Positions 1 through 7,855 of a DNA stretch of 64,000 nucleotides are shown here, in pieces; position 1 is the stretch's first letter, and each line of letters opens with the position of its first letter. Source of the stretch: Anaerolineae bacterium (GTDB taxonomy: Bacteria; Chloroflexota; Anaerolineae; Aggregatilineales; Phototrophicaceae); contig JALHNT010000009.1 of assembly GCA_022843385.1 (NCBI GenBank), forward strand, positions 1 to 64,000. The letters are read 5' to 3'. The notes beneath the pieces were generated by a model. The model had not been told where the DNA came from. It ran no database searches and was given only the letters and a program-made list of their open reading frames with translations. The position numbers and the translations under genes were made by a program.

Positions 1-76
1 CTTTCGGATGAAAATGCTTGCTCAGCCAGACCACGCTTATCTCTTCGTCCAGTAGATCAATGATTGGAAAGTCCAT
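1..76 (-). CDS. Possible N-terminal fragment of an IS transposase (cut by window edge)
   Basis: Reading leftwards from an ATG at 74-76, the frame stays open to the window edge and gives 25 residues that begin MDFPIIDLLDEE and end near HFHPK. From memory, this resembles the start of zinc-ribbon transposases, which open with a (D/E)FPIxDLLDE stretch and a later 'HP' just before a CPxC motif. The zinc ribbon and catalytic domain would lie outside the window. No terminal inverted repeat could be identified in the roughly 250 bases upstream, so the element's end is not defined. A non-transposase protein with a similar start is possible. Confidence 0.4.
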   Translation of the reverse strand, partial: MDFPIIDLLDEEISVVWLSKHFHPK

Positions 77-324
77 GCCCTCAGTTTACTGCATTCCACT
101 ACTTTTACCCATGAGCCAATCTTTTTGGTACGGTTTACGGCGAGTCAGTCTTAACCGTTTTAGGAGAGCACGCGGGTTAAAGTTGTCGGCACGGGGTTAG
201 AGATCGGTTGGGAAAAATCAGGGTTGAGAGAGCCTGATTTGAGCATATATCATCGCTCCTCTGCTTCAGCGAGTGGCCTCCGTCAACGGGCGGCGGTAAA
301 ACCGGGAAAACAGGTTCTCATCGG

Positions 325-741
325 TTAAACCGGACCCTTCTGTATCCCCTTGCCAAATTGCCAGGCATACGCCAGTCCAACTATGTAAAGCACTAACATC
401 GCCAGATAGAGTATGTACTCGTAGAGCATCTTTTCCGGCAATCGAAACCAGCCAATCACAAAGAGTCCCCAAAAAACCAGGAGAAAAACAACTGAATTAA
501 ATCTTTCCCATTTGAGCCTGTTCACATTACTGACGGGATGCTTGATGGTGACTGACTCGACGAACGATGGGCGATTGTAGAACCTGCTCAAAGGAGATGG
601 GAGCTTGCTGAGATAGGCAGAAACGTCGGCTGGCGTGGCGGCATAACGAACAATGAAATATCGCAGCGACATTTCAGCAAGAATCCTGAATGGAACAAGA
701 TAGAAAATTCCACACAGGATCAGGAATTCCAACAGGTTCAT
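325..741 (-). CDS. Small membrane protein of unknown function
   Basis: A 138-residue protein I do not recognise. The start at 741 puts a hydrophobic helix (NLLEFLILCGIFYLVPF) at the N-terminus. Two more helices lie near residues 80-100 and 108-130, the second containing YLAMLVLYIVGLAYAWQF. A soluble stretch of about 50 residues with several Tyr, Arg and Pro separates the first helix from the others. An upstream in-frame start at 840 would add 33 polar residues and no recognisable domain, so the internal ATG is preferred. A purine-rich stretch precedes it but is not a clear ribosome site. It is divergent from tnaA. Its role is unknown. Confidence 0.5.
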   Translation of the reverse strand: MNLLEFLILCGIFYLVPFRILAEMSLRYFIVRYAATPADVSAYLSKLPSPLSRFYNRPSFVESVTIKHPVSNVNRLKWERFNSVVFLLVFWGLFVIGWFRLPEKMLYEYILYLAMLVLYIVGLAYAWQFGKGIQKGPV

Positions 742-929
742 GGGGGTATTTTTCCCTTTCCCCCGGATGTGTGGGAAGGCTATCGACTCAAACCCATAAT
801 GCAGATGCTCTTGAGTCCATATTACCCGATGTTTACCCAAGACACACGCTGAAAAGGGCAGCGATTGGTCAGCGGCACCGGGCGGCGGTACAATCGACCC
901 ACGTTTGTCATAGCAGAAAAGCCATCACC

Positions 930-2318
930 ATGCCGCTTGAGACACCCACCTTCAAGACCATCATCGAACCCTTCCGCATCAAATCGCTGGAGCCAATCTA
1001 TTTCACTACGCCGGAGCAGCGGGCGGCGTTGCTGGCCGAGGCCGGTTACAACCCGTTCCTGCTGCGGGCAGAGCATGTGCTGATCGATCTGCTGACCGAC
1101 AGCGGCACCGGTGCGCTCTCGGCCAAACAATGGTCAGGCATGATCGCCAGCGACGAATCGTATGCCGGGGCGCAGTCGTTCTATCGCTTTGAGGCCGCCG
1201 TCAAGGACATCACCGGCTTCAAACACGTCATCCCGACGCATCAGGGGCGCGCCGCCGAACACATCCTGTTCGCCAACACGGTGGACAAGACCAAAGCGGT
1301 GCTGAACAACACCCACTTCGATACCACCCGCGCCAACATCGAAGCTCAGGGCGGGCAGGCGCTCGATCTGGTGATCGCGGAAGGGCGCCAGCCGCGCACA
1401 ATTCATCCGTTCAAGGGCAATATGGATCTGGAGGCGCTGGAAGCCGCCATCCAGCGCATCGGACCGGCCAACATCCCGATGGTGATGATTACCGTGACCA
1501 ACAATTCTGGCGGCGGCCAGCCAGTGAGCATGGCGAATGTCCGCGCCGTCAGCCAGATCGCCCATCGTTATGGCCTGCCGCTGATCATCGATGCCTGCCG
1601 CTTTGCCGAGAATTCGTGGTTCGTCAAGCTGCGCGAAGAGGGCTATGCCGATAAGACGCCGCTGGAGATCGCCCGCGAGTTGTTCAGTTATGCCGATGGC
1701 TGCACCATGAGCGCCAAGAAGGATGGCATGTCGAATATCGGCGGCTTCCTGGCGCTGAACGATGACGGACTGGCACAGCGCTGCCGCAATCTGGAGATTC
1801 TGACCGAGGGCTTCCCCACCTATGGCGGCATGGCCGGCTATGATCTGGAGGCCATCGCCGTCGGTTTATACGAGGCGCTGCAAGCCGATTACCTGCGTTA
1901 CCGCATCCGCTCGATTGAGTACCTGGGCGATAAGCTGACCGCTTTTGGCATCCCGATTGTCCAGCCCACCGGCGGCCACGCGCTGTATATCGACGCCCGC
2001 GCCATGCTGCCTCACATCCCGGATGCCCAGTATCCGGCCTGGTCGCTCAACAACGCGCTCTATCTGCTGGGCGGTGTGCGTGGAGTCGAGATCGGCTCGA
2101 TCATGTTTGGCAAACAACCGGACGGCAGCGAGAACTCCGCCCCGCTCGATCTGGTACGGTTGGCCTTCCCGCGCCGGGTGTATACCCAGAGCCATGTCGA
2201 TTATCTGGCGGAGGTGCTGCTGGCGCTTCAGCAGCAGCGTGAACAGATACGCGGCCACCGCATCGTGTGGCAGGCTCCGGTGCTGCGCCACTTCACCATT
2301 CGGATGGAGCCGGTGTAG
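930..2318 (+). CDS. tnaA: Tryptophanase (tryptophan indole-lyase)
   Basis: A PLP-dependent beta-eliminating lyase that splits L-tryptophan into indole, pyruvate and ammonia in the cytoplasm. At 462 residues it matches the family length. EPFRIKSLEP near the N-terminus and the PTHQGR motif are family hallmarks. The PLP lysine is Lys264 in SAKKDGM. The family also includes tyrosine phenol-lyase. Asp131 (in FDTT), Ile388 (in VEIGS) and His454 (in VLRHFT) match my memory of E. coli TnaA Asp137, Ile396 and His463, rather than the Thr, Arg and Phe of tyrosine phenol-lyase. The start at 930 is chosen because the frame upstream has no family similarity. No tnaC-like leader with a Trp codon and no TnaB permease gene was seen nearby. 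Confidence 0.92.
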   Translation: MPLETPTFKTIIEPFRIKSLEPIYFTTPEQRAALLAEAGYNPFLLRAEHVLIDLLTDSGTGALSAKQWSGMIASDESYAGAQSFYRFEAAVKDITGFKHVIPTHQGRAAEHILFANTVDKTKAVLNNTHFDTTRANIEAQGGQALDLVIAEGRQPRTIHPFKGNMDLEALEAAIQRIGPANIPMVMITVTNNSGGGQPVSMANVRAVSQIAHRYGLPLIIDACRFAENSWFVKLREEGYADKTPLEIARELFSYADGCTMSAKKDGMSNIGGFLALNDDGLAQRCRNLEILTEGFPTYGGMAGYDLEAIAVGLYEALQADYLRYRIRSIEYLGDKLTAFGIPIVQPTGGHALYIDARAMLPHIPDAQYPAWSLNNALYLLGGVRGVEIGSIMFGKQPDGSENSAPLDLVRLAFPRRVYTQSHVDYLAEVLLALQQQREQIRGHRIVWQAPVLRHFTIRMEPV

Positions 2319-2360
2319 GGATCAGCGCCTCGTATTACACCGGCACCAGTATGCTGTGGA

Positions 2361-3485
2361 CTATCGGAAGCCCTCTGGCACAACGCCAGCATCGTAGTCA
2401 ATAACGATGTTCTGATCAGTCCCCTCACAGGTCCAGAAGGTCTCCGGGTTCATGCCGGAGAGGTCGCGGACATTAGAGACATCTGGCAGCGCCATGTTCA
2501 GGTCAAACTCCGGGTCCACTGTCATCTCCTCTGGCGAGATGCGTCCGAAGAAACGGGTGATGTAGGGGTACTTGGTCAACAGATCTCTTGCCAGTTCATC
2601 GCTCACCTGATTGAGCAGGGGCGCGGTGGAGCCAGCGTATTCGGTGATGAAGGCGCGCCCGTTGTAGAGATCCACGGTCTGATCGACCAGTTGCAGATAA
2701 TTGGTGCCATCGCCAGTGTTGAAACTGTAACGCAGGTTCTTGTCTTCGATGACCGGACGGGCATAATTGGTCGGCATATACTGACCATCACCGAGAATCC
2801 AGGTGACGACATTCATATTGGGGTTGGCTGCCACCGCCGTCAGACGCAACGGGATCATCGGATGCACCGACTTATAAGTCATGACCACCGGCTGAATATC
2901 CTGAACCCCCTGCTCTGGACGCAGCTTCATTGCCAGAAACAGCATGTCTTCTTCAACGTAGACGCGGATGAGCGGCTCCATTTCCTCGGTCAGGCGATAC
3001 TGATTGCGCCGCAGCCAGATGATGAGTTCATTGGGGTTCTCGCTGGTGATGACATCATAGCCATATGGGCCGGCTGTGCCAGATGCCAGCACCACAACAC
3101 CCTCCTGGGCAGCGCTGTCTACCGACGCCCCAACTGCCATCGACGGGACTGGGATCGGCGCGCAGCCGGGCATCAATGGTGGGATAAAAATCGGTGAGGT
3201 CACGTTGCTCAATTGGTCGAAGGTCGCGATCTCGGCGACATCGACTTCCGGCACCGATGGCACCGGTACCACCCAGGAGAAATCGGGGGCCGAGCCGGTA
3301 TAATTGATCTGCACGTAGGCGCTGATGGTATCCTGTCCCTCGACAGCGAAGATGATGCGCTCGGCTAGCTGATCGACAGGGGTATTCTGGCAGAAAAGAC
3401 CACCACAGGCTGATACACTGGTGACCGCCAGCAGCCCCAGCACGACACACCCCAGCAGCACTCCCGCACGTAATGGTGAACGCAT
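2361..3485 (-). CDS. DUF2330 domain protein, exported
   Basis: A 374-residue protein that opens with a hydrophobic signal sequence (AGVLLGCVVLGLLAVTSVSA) followed at once by CGGLFC. The Cys pair after the signal is typical of DUF2330 proteins. The body has FAVEGQDTISAYVQINYTG and DFSWVVPVPSVPEV, also typical of the family, whose biochemical role is unknown. The start at 3485 is supported by a strong Shine-Dalgarno (GGGGAGGGG) just upstream; longer in-frame starts add only polar residues. The protein probably acts outside the membrane, either as a lipoprotein (SVSAC resembles a loose lipobox) or secreted. No C-terminal membrane helix is visible. Confidence 0.8.
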   Translation of the reverse strand: MRSPLRAGVLLGCVVLGLLAVTSVSACGGLFCQNTPVDQLAERIIFAVEGQDTISAYVQINYTGSAPDFSWVVPVPSVPEVDVAEIATFDQLSNVTSPIFIPPLMPGCAPIPVPSMAVGASVDSAAQEGVVVLASGTAGPYGYDVITSENPNELIIWLRRNQYRLTEEMEPLIRVYVEEDMLFLAMKLRPEQGVQDIQPVVMTYKSVHPMIPLRLTAVAANPNMNVVTWILGDGQYMPTNYARPVIEDKNLRYSFNTGDGTNYLQLVDQTVDLYNGRAFITEYAGSTAPLLNQVSDELARDLLTKYPYITRFFGRISPEEMTVDPEFDLNMALPDVSNVRDLSGMNPETFWTCEGTDQNIVIDYDAGVVPEGFR

Positions 3486-3583
3486 AACCCCTCCCCTTTG
3501 GCTGATGATGCTTTCATGACGAATCATACACTGGGTTGGTTCCACGCATCAGGCCATGACCGGTGCGGCATCAACGCGACACA

Positions 3584-4174
3584 TCAAACCTCGGTGAGGG
3601 TGTACAGGCTATAGACATAGAAGGGTGCGTGTTCGTCAACACGGGGATTGGTGATGTCCCGGAAGGCCAGCGCATGGTCGATGTCGTCGAACAGGTGATG
3701 GTGGTTCAGGTGTGGCGACCAGACGGGTTTTAGCAGGGCGCGTTCGTCGTCATTGTAACCACAGTTGGATAAACCAGAGAGCAGGAAGCGATCCGAGACA
3801 TCGTAACCCAGCCGGCGAACCGCCAGTTGCGCTATCGATGTCTTCAGTTCAAAACCGTCCCAGTGCTTTTCATCCGCTTCGTTCGTCAGGAAGACAGTGA
3901 TGGCAATCGGCAGCGTGGCACCCAGGCTCGCCAGATGAGGCTGAAAGAACCGCTCCATCGCCGTTACATCTTCCCACAGGCTCTGCACCGGGCCGCGCCA
4001 CGCCGGAAGATCGGGCAGCCGTTCTGTCGCCGAGAGCCATACCATGTCGTCGGTGGAGAATATCTGCTCGCCATCATCCTTCAACAGATAAGTCTGCCGA
4101 CGACCCGGCGGCCACTCACCGGCTCCATCCGGCCACAGCGTCCGTCGGTCAAAGGCGATGGTCTTTTCCCGCAT
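3584..4174 (-). CDS. Hypothetical protein, last gene of the amine oxidase/GNAT operon
   Basis: A 196-residue soluble protein that I do not recognise. It is rich in Trp, His and Asp, with no signal peptide or membrane helix. Noticeable stretches are LSGLSNCGYNDDERALLKP and SPHLNHHHLFDDIDHA, which has three consecutive histidines next to acidic residues and could bind a metal (inference). It starts 13 bases after the second GNAT gene ends on the same strand, so it is probably cotranscribed with it. Unlike the three genes upstream it has no internal UGA; all its Trp codons are UGG. Confidence 0.7.
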   Translation of the reverse strand: MREKTIAFDRRTLWPDGAGEWPPGRRQTYLLKDDGEQIFSTDDMVWLSATERLPDLPAWRGPVQSLWEDVTAMERFFQPHLASLGATLPIAITVFLTNEADEKHWDGFELKTSIAQLAVRRLGYDVSDRFLLSGLSNCGYNDDERALLKPVWSPHLNHHHLFDDIDHALAFRDITNPRVDEHAPFYVYSLYTLTEV

Positions 4175-4187
4175 GAGTCGCTATCCT

Positions 4188-4901
4188 CTACAAACTGACC
4201 TGACGATAAGCCGCCGCATCCTGCCAGCGCGGGCGTTGCAGTGGGACGTAATCCGGGTTGTCCCAGCGAATCTCGACGCCATAACCACAGCAGTCCTCAT
4301 CCTCCGGCAGATAATTGGGGATGACGTGACCGGGCTTAAAACCCATCTTCAACTGCTTGGAGAGATTGGTATCGAAGCGTGTGCCGGCGATGACCGCGGC
4401 CACATAATCAGCCGAGCTCATGTGGTCAGCCACCTGGTGATAATCAATGATGGCGCTGCCACAGATCATGCCGCGCAGGTTGAGCTTCTTCAGTAAGGTG
4501 CGCCGCGCTTCCATCAACCGTCGTCCGATGCCCGCCCCGCGATAATCCGGGTGCACCGCCGACTCGACCCCATACATCCACATCCCGTTACGGACGTGGG
4601 TCGTCAGTCAGCCGTAGCCGACCAGTTCCCACCAGCTTGTCGGCAGGGTCGGCTGCGGGGTGTAGCGCATACTGACGGTCAGACCAACAACGGTGTCGCT
4701 GCGGGTGTCGATGGCAACAAACTGGCCTTCGGGAAAAACATGCAGGTGGTGACGATAGTGGCTGGCGTTGAAGGTCATCTCTTCTTCGTCACGCGGGTCG
4801 AGGTCGTAGATCAACGCCGTCAGCGCTTCCATCGCCTCGGCATGATGCTCCTGGGTCGCGACAATCTGAATAAAATGGGCAGGCTCGTCTTTCGTACTCA
4901 T
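4188..4901 (-). CDS. GNAT N-acetyltransferase paralogue 2, interrupted by one in-frame UGA
   Basis: A GNAT-fold acetyltransferase of 237 codons, whole except for a UGA at codon 98 (4608-4610). Before it lies the N-terminal half, with HVFPEGQFVAI and VVGLTVSMRY. After it the same frame continues LTTHVRNGMWMYGVES and then HPDYRGAGIGRRLMEARR, the acetyl-CoA binding motif A. As I recall related proteins, Trp stands between the Gly and the LTTH where the UGA is. Other Trp codons in the gene are UGG. The closest relative in the window is the next gene upstream, with an aligned UGA. The substrate is unknown. The genetic neighbourhood suggests an amine, possibly a polyamine (inference). It could also be a pseudogene, but the rest of the frame is intact. 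Confidence 0.8.
4578..4599 (-). other. Hairpin just after the in-frame UGA of GNAT paralogue 2
   Basis: On the coding strand, eight bases after the UGA, CCACGUCC pairs with GGAUGUGG (eight pairs, one of them G-U) around the six-base loop GUAACG. The loop begins 17 bases after the UGA. That distance and a G at the start of the loop agree with what is known of bacterial SECIS elements, but nothing shows that SelB binds it. It may equally be a chance fold in coding sequence. Confidence 0.35.
4608..4610 (-). other. In-frame UGA codon, candidate recoding site (GNAT paralogue 2)
   Basis: UGA followed by CUG, at codon 98. The flanking coding sequence is open on both sides in the same frame and belongs to one GNAT protein. 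It aligns with the UGA at 5499-5501 in the paralogue: both are preceded by Gly and followed by Leu-Thr-Thr-His. Confidence 0.75.
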
Positions 4902-5011
4902 CTTTCATTCCTTTGATTAAGTGTTTGCATTCCCAATATTCTGTTCCGCCACAGCGCACTTCACTCGTGTTTCACCACATCAAGGTGAGGCATGGCGGAT
5001 CGGTTTTTCCC

Positions 5012-5039
5012 GTAGGGGCGGTTCGCGAACCGCCCCTAC
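5012..5039. repeat. Perfect 28-base palindrome, REP-like element between the GNAT paralogues
   Basis: GTAGGGGCGGTTCG is followed immediately by its exact reverse complement. It lies in the 210-base gap between the end of GNAT paralogue 1 and the start of paralogue 2. Palindromes beginning 'GTAGGGGCG' are, from memory, dispersed intergenic repeats in Chloroflexota and other genomes. It could fold into a very stable hairpin in the operon transcript and separate expression of the upstream and downstream genes. Confidence 0.75.
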
Positions 5040-5111
5040 AGCCGATATTTTTATGACCGCCCTCAAGTGCTCGCACAAAGAGGAGTGGACGGTACGGTTC
5101 TTTTACGGCAG

Positions 5112-5831
5112 TCACGCCACACGGCGCGGCTGCACCCGACGGTAATCCGGGTTGAGCCAGACGATCTCAACGCCGTAGCCACACGAATTCTCGTCGATGC
5201 TGTAATTCGGAATCAGGCCGTGTACCTTAAAGCCCTTCCGAAGTTGTTTGCTCAGGTTGGAGTCGAAGCGTGTACCCGCCACCACGTCGCGTACATATTG
5301 CTCGACCGGCACCGTCGCAGCCACCTTGTGATAATCCACAATCAGGCTGCCAGCGACCAGGCCGCGCAGGTTCAGGCGGCGAATCAGATCATAGCGTGCT
5401 TCGATCAATTTCCCGCCAACGCCCAGGCTGCGATATTCCGGCACGACCACGGTGTCGACGCCGTACAGCCACTCGCCGTTGGGGTTATGCGTGGTCAGTC
5501 AACCGTCGTTGGTCAGTTCCGCCCAGCTCTTGGGCGAATGCAGGTTGAGGTCCAGGTTCAGCAGCATGTTGGTGGAGGTGCCAACGACGATGTCGGTGGT
5601 CGCATCCAGTACCATGAACTGTCCTTCGGGGAAAATTGCGAGGTGCTGGCGGAACTTCTCCGCCGTCAGATCTTCAGATGACGCGGTCGCGGCGCTATAG
5701 CCGTATGACCGCTGGTGGCAGCGCTCCATCTGCTCCGCGTAGCGCAGGCGGCTGGGACGCACAATGAGCTGTGTGTCCCCGCTCTGTCTTGCGCGGGTCT
5801 GAAGGGGGCTGGTGTACAGGTTGGCGTTCAT
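5112..5831 (-). CDS. GNAT N-acetyltransferase paralogue 1, interrupted by one in-frame UGA
   Basis: A GNAT-fold acetyltransferase of 239 codons with UGA at codon 111 (5499-5501). The N-terminal half has IFPEGQFMVLD and ends SWAELTNDG before the UGA. The frame continues LTTHNPNGEWLYGVD and then VPEYRSLGVGGKLIEAR, the acetyl-CoA binding motif. The C-terminal NLRGLVAGSLIVDYHK and SKQLRKGFK are shared with paralogue 2, with overall identity of about 55% by eye. The start at 5831 follows a good ribosome site (AGAGGA). It lies 56 bases after the amine oxidase gene on the same strand. Its own terminal stop is also UGA-CUG, with a UAA two codons beyond. The substrate is unknown; N-acetylation of an amine handled by the neighbouring oxidase is a plausible inference. 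Confidence 0.8.
5499..5501 (-). other. In-frame UGA codon, candidate recoding site (GNAT paralogue 1)
   Basis: UGA followed by CUG at codon 111, at the same aligned position as in paralogue 2. I found no comparable strong hairpin directly after this one, only a four-base CCAC/GTGG pairing across a long loop. Confidence 0.75.
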
Positions 5832-5887
5832 ATTGTCCTCTTTCACTCATTCGGATAATCGAGGTCACAACGACCTCACATTCATCA

Positions 5888-7147
5888 TCAAGCGTCTCGG
5901 CGCTTGTTCAGAATCGCTTGGGCGGCGCGTTGGCCGCTGACATAGGCCCCGTGAACGGTGGCCGTGTAAACACTGCGCATGGTCGCTTCGCCAGCCCAGA
6001 ACAGCTTGTCGCCGGTGGGCTGCGCCAGGGCATCGCGCGCGTTCAGATGCCCGGGTGTGGTGACGCTGTACGCCCCACGAATGTAAGGATCGGCCACCCA
6101 GTTCATCAGGTGACGATCCAGCGCTTTCAGATCAGGCCGGTTGACTTCCAGCCGCAGCATCGCCAGCGCCCGATCCAGCGCACCCTCTTCGCCGCGTTCC
6201 AGCAGGTGACGAGCATGGTCGCCGGTGGCGAAAGCCGTCCAGACGATGTCACTTGTCTCATGTCCATAGGAAGGCGACCACCACATCGACGGGGTCTTGT
6301 CGCTGTAAATCGCCATGATGTCGGGCGAAACCGGGTGGTCGTTCAGCTTGAACACCAGCTTGATGCCCGGCCCCATGCGCAGCGCCTCAATCGCGCTCTG
6401 CTTCGCGGCCGGCAGCGCTGGCGAGAAGGCGATCATGCCGGCTTGCAGGACGCCCAACGGCACGGTGATGACCACCTGATCGGCGCTCATCGTCCCGGCG
6501 TGGGTTTCGAGGCGCACCACCGCCCCCGACCAGTCGATATGGGTGACGGGGGTGTTCAGGCGAATATCGAGTCCCTGGCTGAGAGCGTCGAGCATCCGCC
6601 CGTAGCCCTCCAGGATATGAAACTCGCCATCGCCACAGCTCGCGTCTTGCCATTCCTCGATGCAGGCTGCCGCACTCAGATAGCGGATGGAGTCGCCGGC
6701 GGCGTTCACATACGAGCGCTGGGCATAACGCATCTGTTCATCGCTGAAGCCGTTGCGCCGCAGGAAATGTTCCAGGTCTTCATCACCCGGCAGCGTCTCC
6801 AGCGAGGGCAGCTTCCAGGTACGGGTCTGGGCAAAGGGCGCATGTCGCAGCGCCTCGCCGTACAGACGCAGCGAACCATCGGAGAGCCGTACCAGCGAGT
6901 CGTTATTCCGTTGCCAGGTCAGGGTGCGGAGTCCGAGTTGTCGGACCAGCAGTCACGTCGGAGCTTCATCTCCATGGATGAATTCCGCGCCGAACTCAAC
7001 GGGGATGCTGGCGAAGTCGTGGTTGGTATAAACACGCCCGCCGATGCGATCACGCGCTTCCAGCACGGTGACAGTTTCACCAGCCTGTTGCAAATCCTGG
7101 GCTGCTTTCAGTCCAGCGAAGCCTGCGCCGATCACGAGGGTAGCCAT
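5888..7147 (-). CDS. Flavin-containing amine oxidase, interrupted by one in-frame UGA
   Basis: A FAD-dependent amine oxidase of 419 residues that would oxidise a primary or secondary amine such as a polyamine or its acetyl form. The N-terminus has the dinucleotide-binding motif [12 protein letters not shown], then [11 protein letters not shown] and [10 protein letters not shown], which are typical of the family. A UGA follows GDEAPT at codon 65 (6953-6955). The frame then continues [10 protein letters not shown] without a further stop to the C-terminal FAD motif ([10 protein letters not shown]). From memory, relatives read APTW before the LVRxLGL helix, so the UGA sits where Trp is expected. 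It ends with three consecutive UGA codons. It is the first gene of the operon with the two GNAT genes. A pseudogene is possible but only one codon is affected. Confidence 0.83.
6931..6946 (-). other. Hairpin just after the in-frame UGA of the amine oxidase
   Basis: GUCCGA pairs perfectly with UCGGAC around a CAAC loop, starting six bases after the UGA on the coding strand. It is closer to the UGA than a typical bacterial SECIS and lacks a G at the start of the loop. If functional it would more likely pause the ribosome than recruit SelB. A chance fold is possible. Confidence 0.35.
6953..6955 (-). other. In-frame UGA codon, candidate recoding site (amine oxidase)
   Basis: UGA followed by CUG at codon 65, between GDEAPT and LLVRQLGL. 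The 64 codons before it and the 354 after it form one amine oxidase. Confidence 0.75.
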
Positions 7148-7307
7148 AAAACACCTGAACAATCACATCAATCCTACGCTTCACTATAACATGGGTTTTG
7201 TGGGCTGTCTAGTCGGTCAGAAGGCGGAAAATTGTCAAAACCGGGAGTAGAGTGCTTGCTCTGGCTGACAACGCAGCACACGTCATCTCCAGTAGTGGCT
7301 GAATCGA

Positions 7308-7772
7308 TCAGGTCTCAGCAGCGGCATCGCCCGATGTAGAACCAGTTTCTGAAGTCGAGGGATCAATCGGAGACTGCATCAGCCAGCCAGTTGCCAGGGG
7401 CCTGCCGCTGGCGGCCAGGCGGATGACATCAGCCAGTTGGTCAATATCGACATCCTTGAAGATATAACCGATTGCGCCAGCATTCAGCATACTCTGCACA
7501 TCAGCACGGCTGCTGGAGCTGGTGATGGCAACTACCTTCACTTCTGGGAACTGAGCCCGGATGAGGCGCGTCGCCATCACACCATCCATATCCGGCATGT
7601 AGATGTCCATCAGGACGACATCGGGCAGCGTTTCCTGACAAATCTGTAATGCGCTGATCCCGTCGGCGGCCTGCCCCACGACATCGAAATCCGGAAAGGC
7701 GCGCAAGCACATATCCAATCCCCGTCGGACGACATCGTAATCATCAACGATCACTATCCGTATGATGTTCAT
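7308..7772 (-). CDS. Stand-alone response regulator receiver protein
   Basis: A 154-residue CheY-fold receiver that accepts a phosphoryl group from a histidine kinase. The acidic pair is in IVIVDDYDVV, the phosphorylation site is the first Asp of VVLMDIYMPDMDG, the Thr is in VVAITS and the Lys is in YIFKDVD. The sequence is of the NarL type (VVRRGLD), yet there is no HTH output domain. The last 35 residues are a Ser/Thr/Pro-rich tail. It follows the NarL-type regulator on the same strand with an 83-base gap, so it probably responds to the large sensor kinase at 8482-12801. It may act as a phosphate sink or through a partner protein (inference). Confidence 0.85.
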   Translation of the reverse strand: MNIIRIVIVDDYDVVRRGLDMCLRAFPDFDVVGQAADGISALQICQETLPDVVLMDIYMPDMDGVMATRLIRAQFPEVKVVAITSSSSRADVQSMLNAGAIGYIFKDVDIDQLADVIRLAASGRPLATGWLMQSPIDPSTSETGSTSGDAAAET

Positions 7773-7855
7773 GGCTCCCCATAGGGTGGATGCGAAGCTA
7801 CCTGTGCATCGTAACCTTGCTTAATCTCAAAAGCAAATTACAAAGCTGTAAGAAG

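Noticed and set aside
742-929. tnaC-like leader peptide before tnaA that could tie Trp level to UGA reading
   Set aside because: No short frame with a Trp codon and ribosome site is visible.
4608-4610. Systematic base-calling error at a methylated motif as the cause of the UGAs
   Set aside because: The sequence expected without the change (CAGCCA on the plus strand) occurs intact elsewhere, for example near 15, so a general motif error is unlikely. Single-site error is still possible.
5771-7189. Long open frame (472 codons) on the plus strand across the amine oxidase
   Set aside because: It is the antisense shadow of the oxidase and GNAT genes. It has no motif and no ribosome site.
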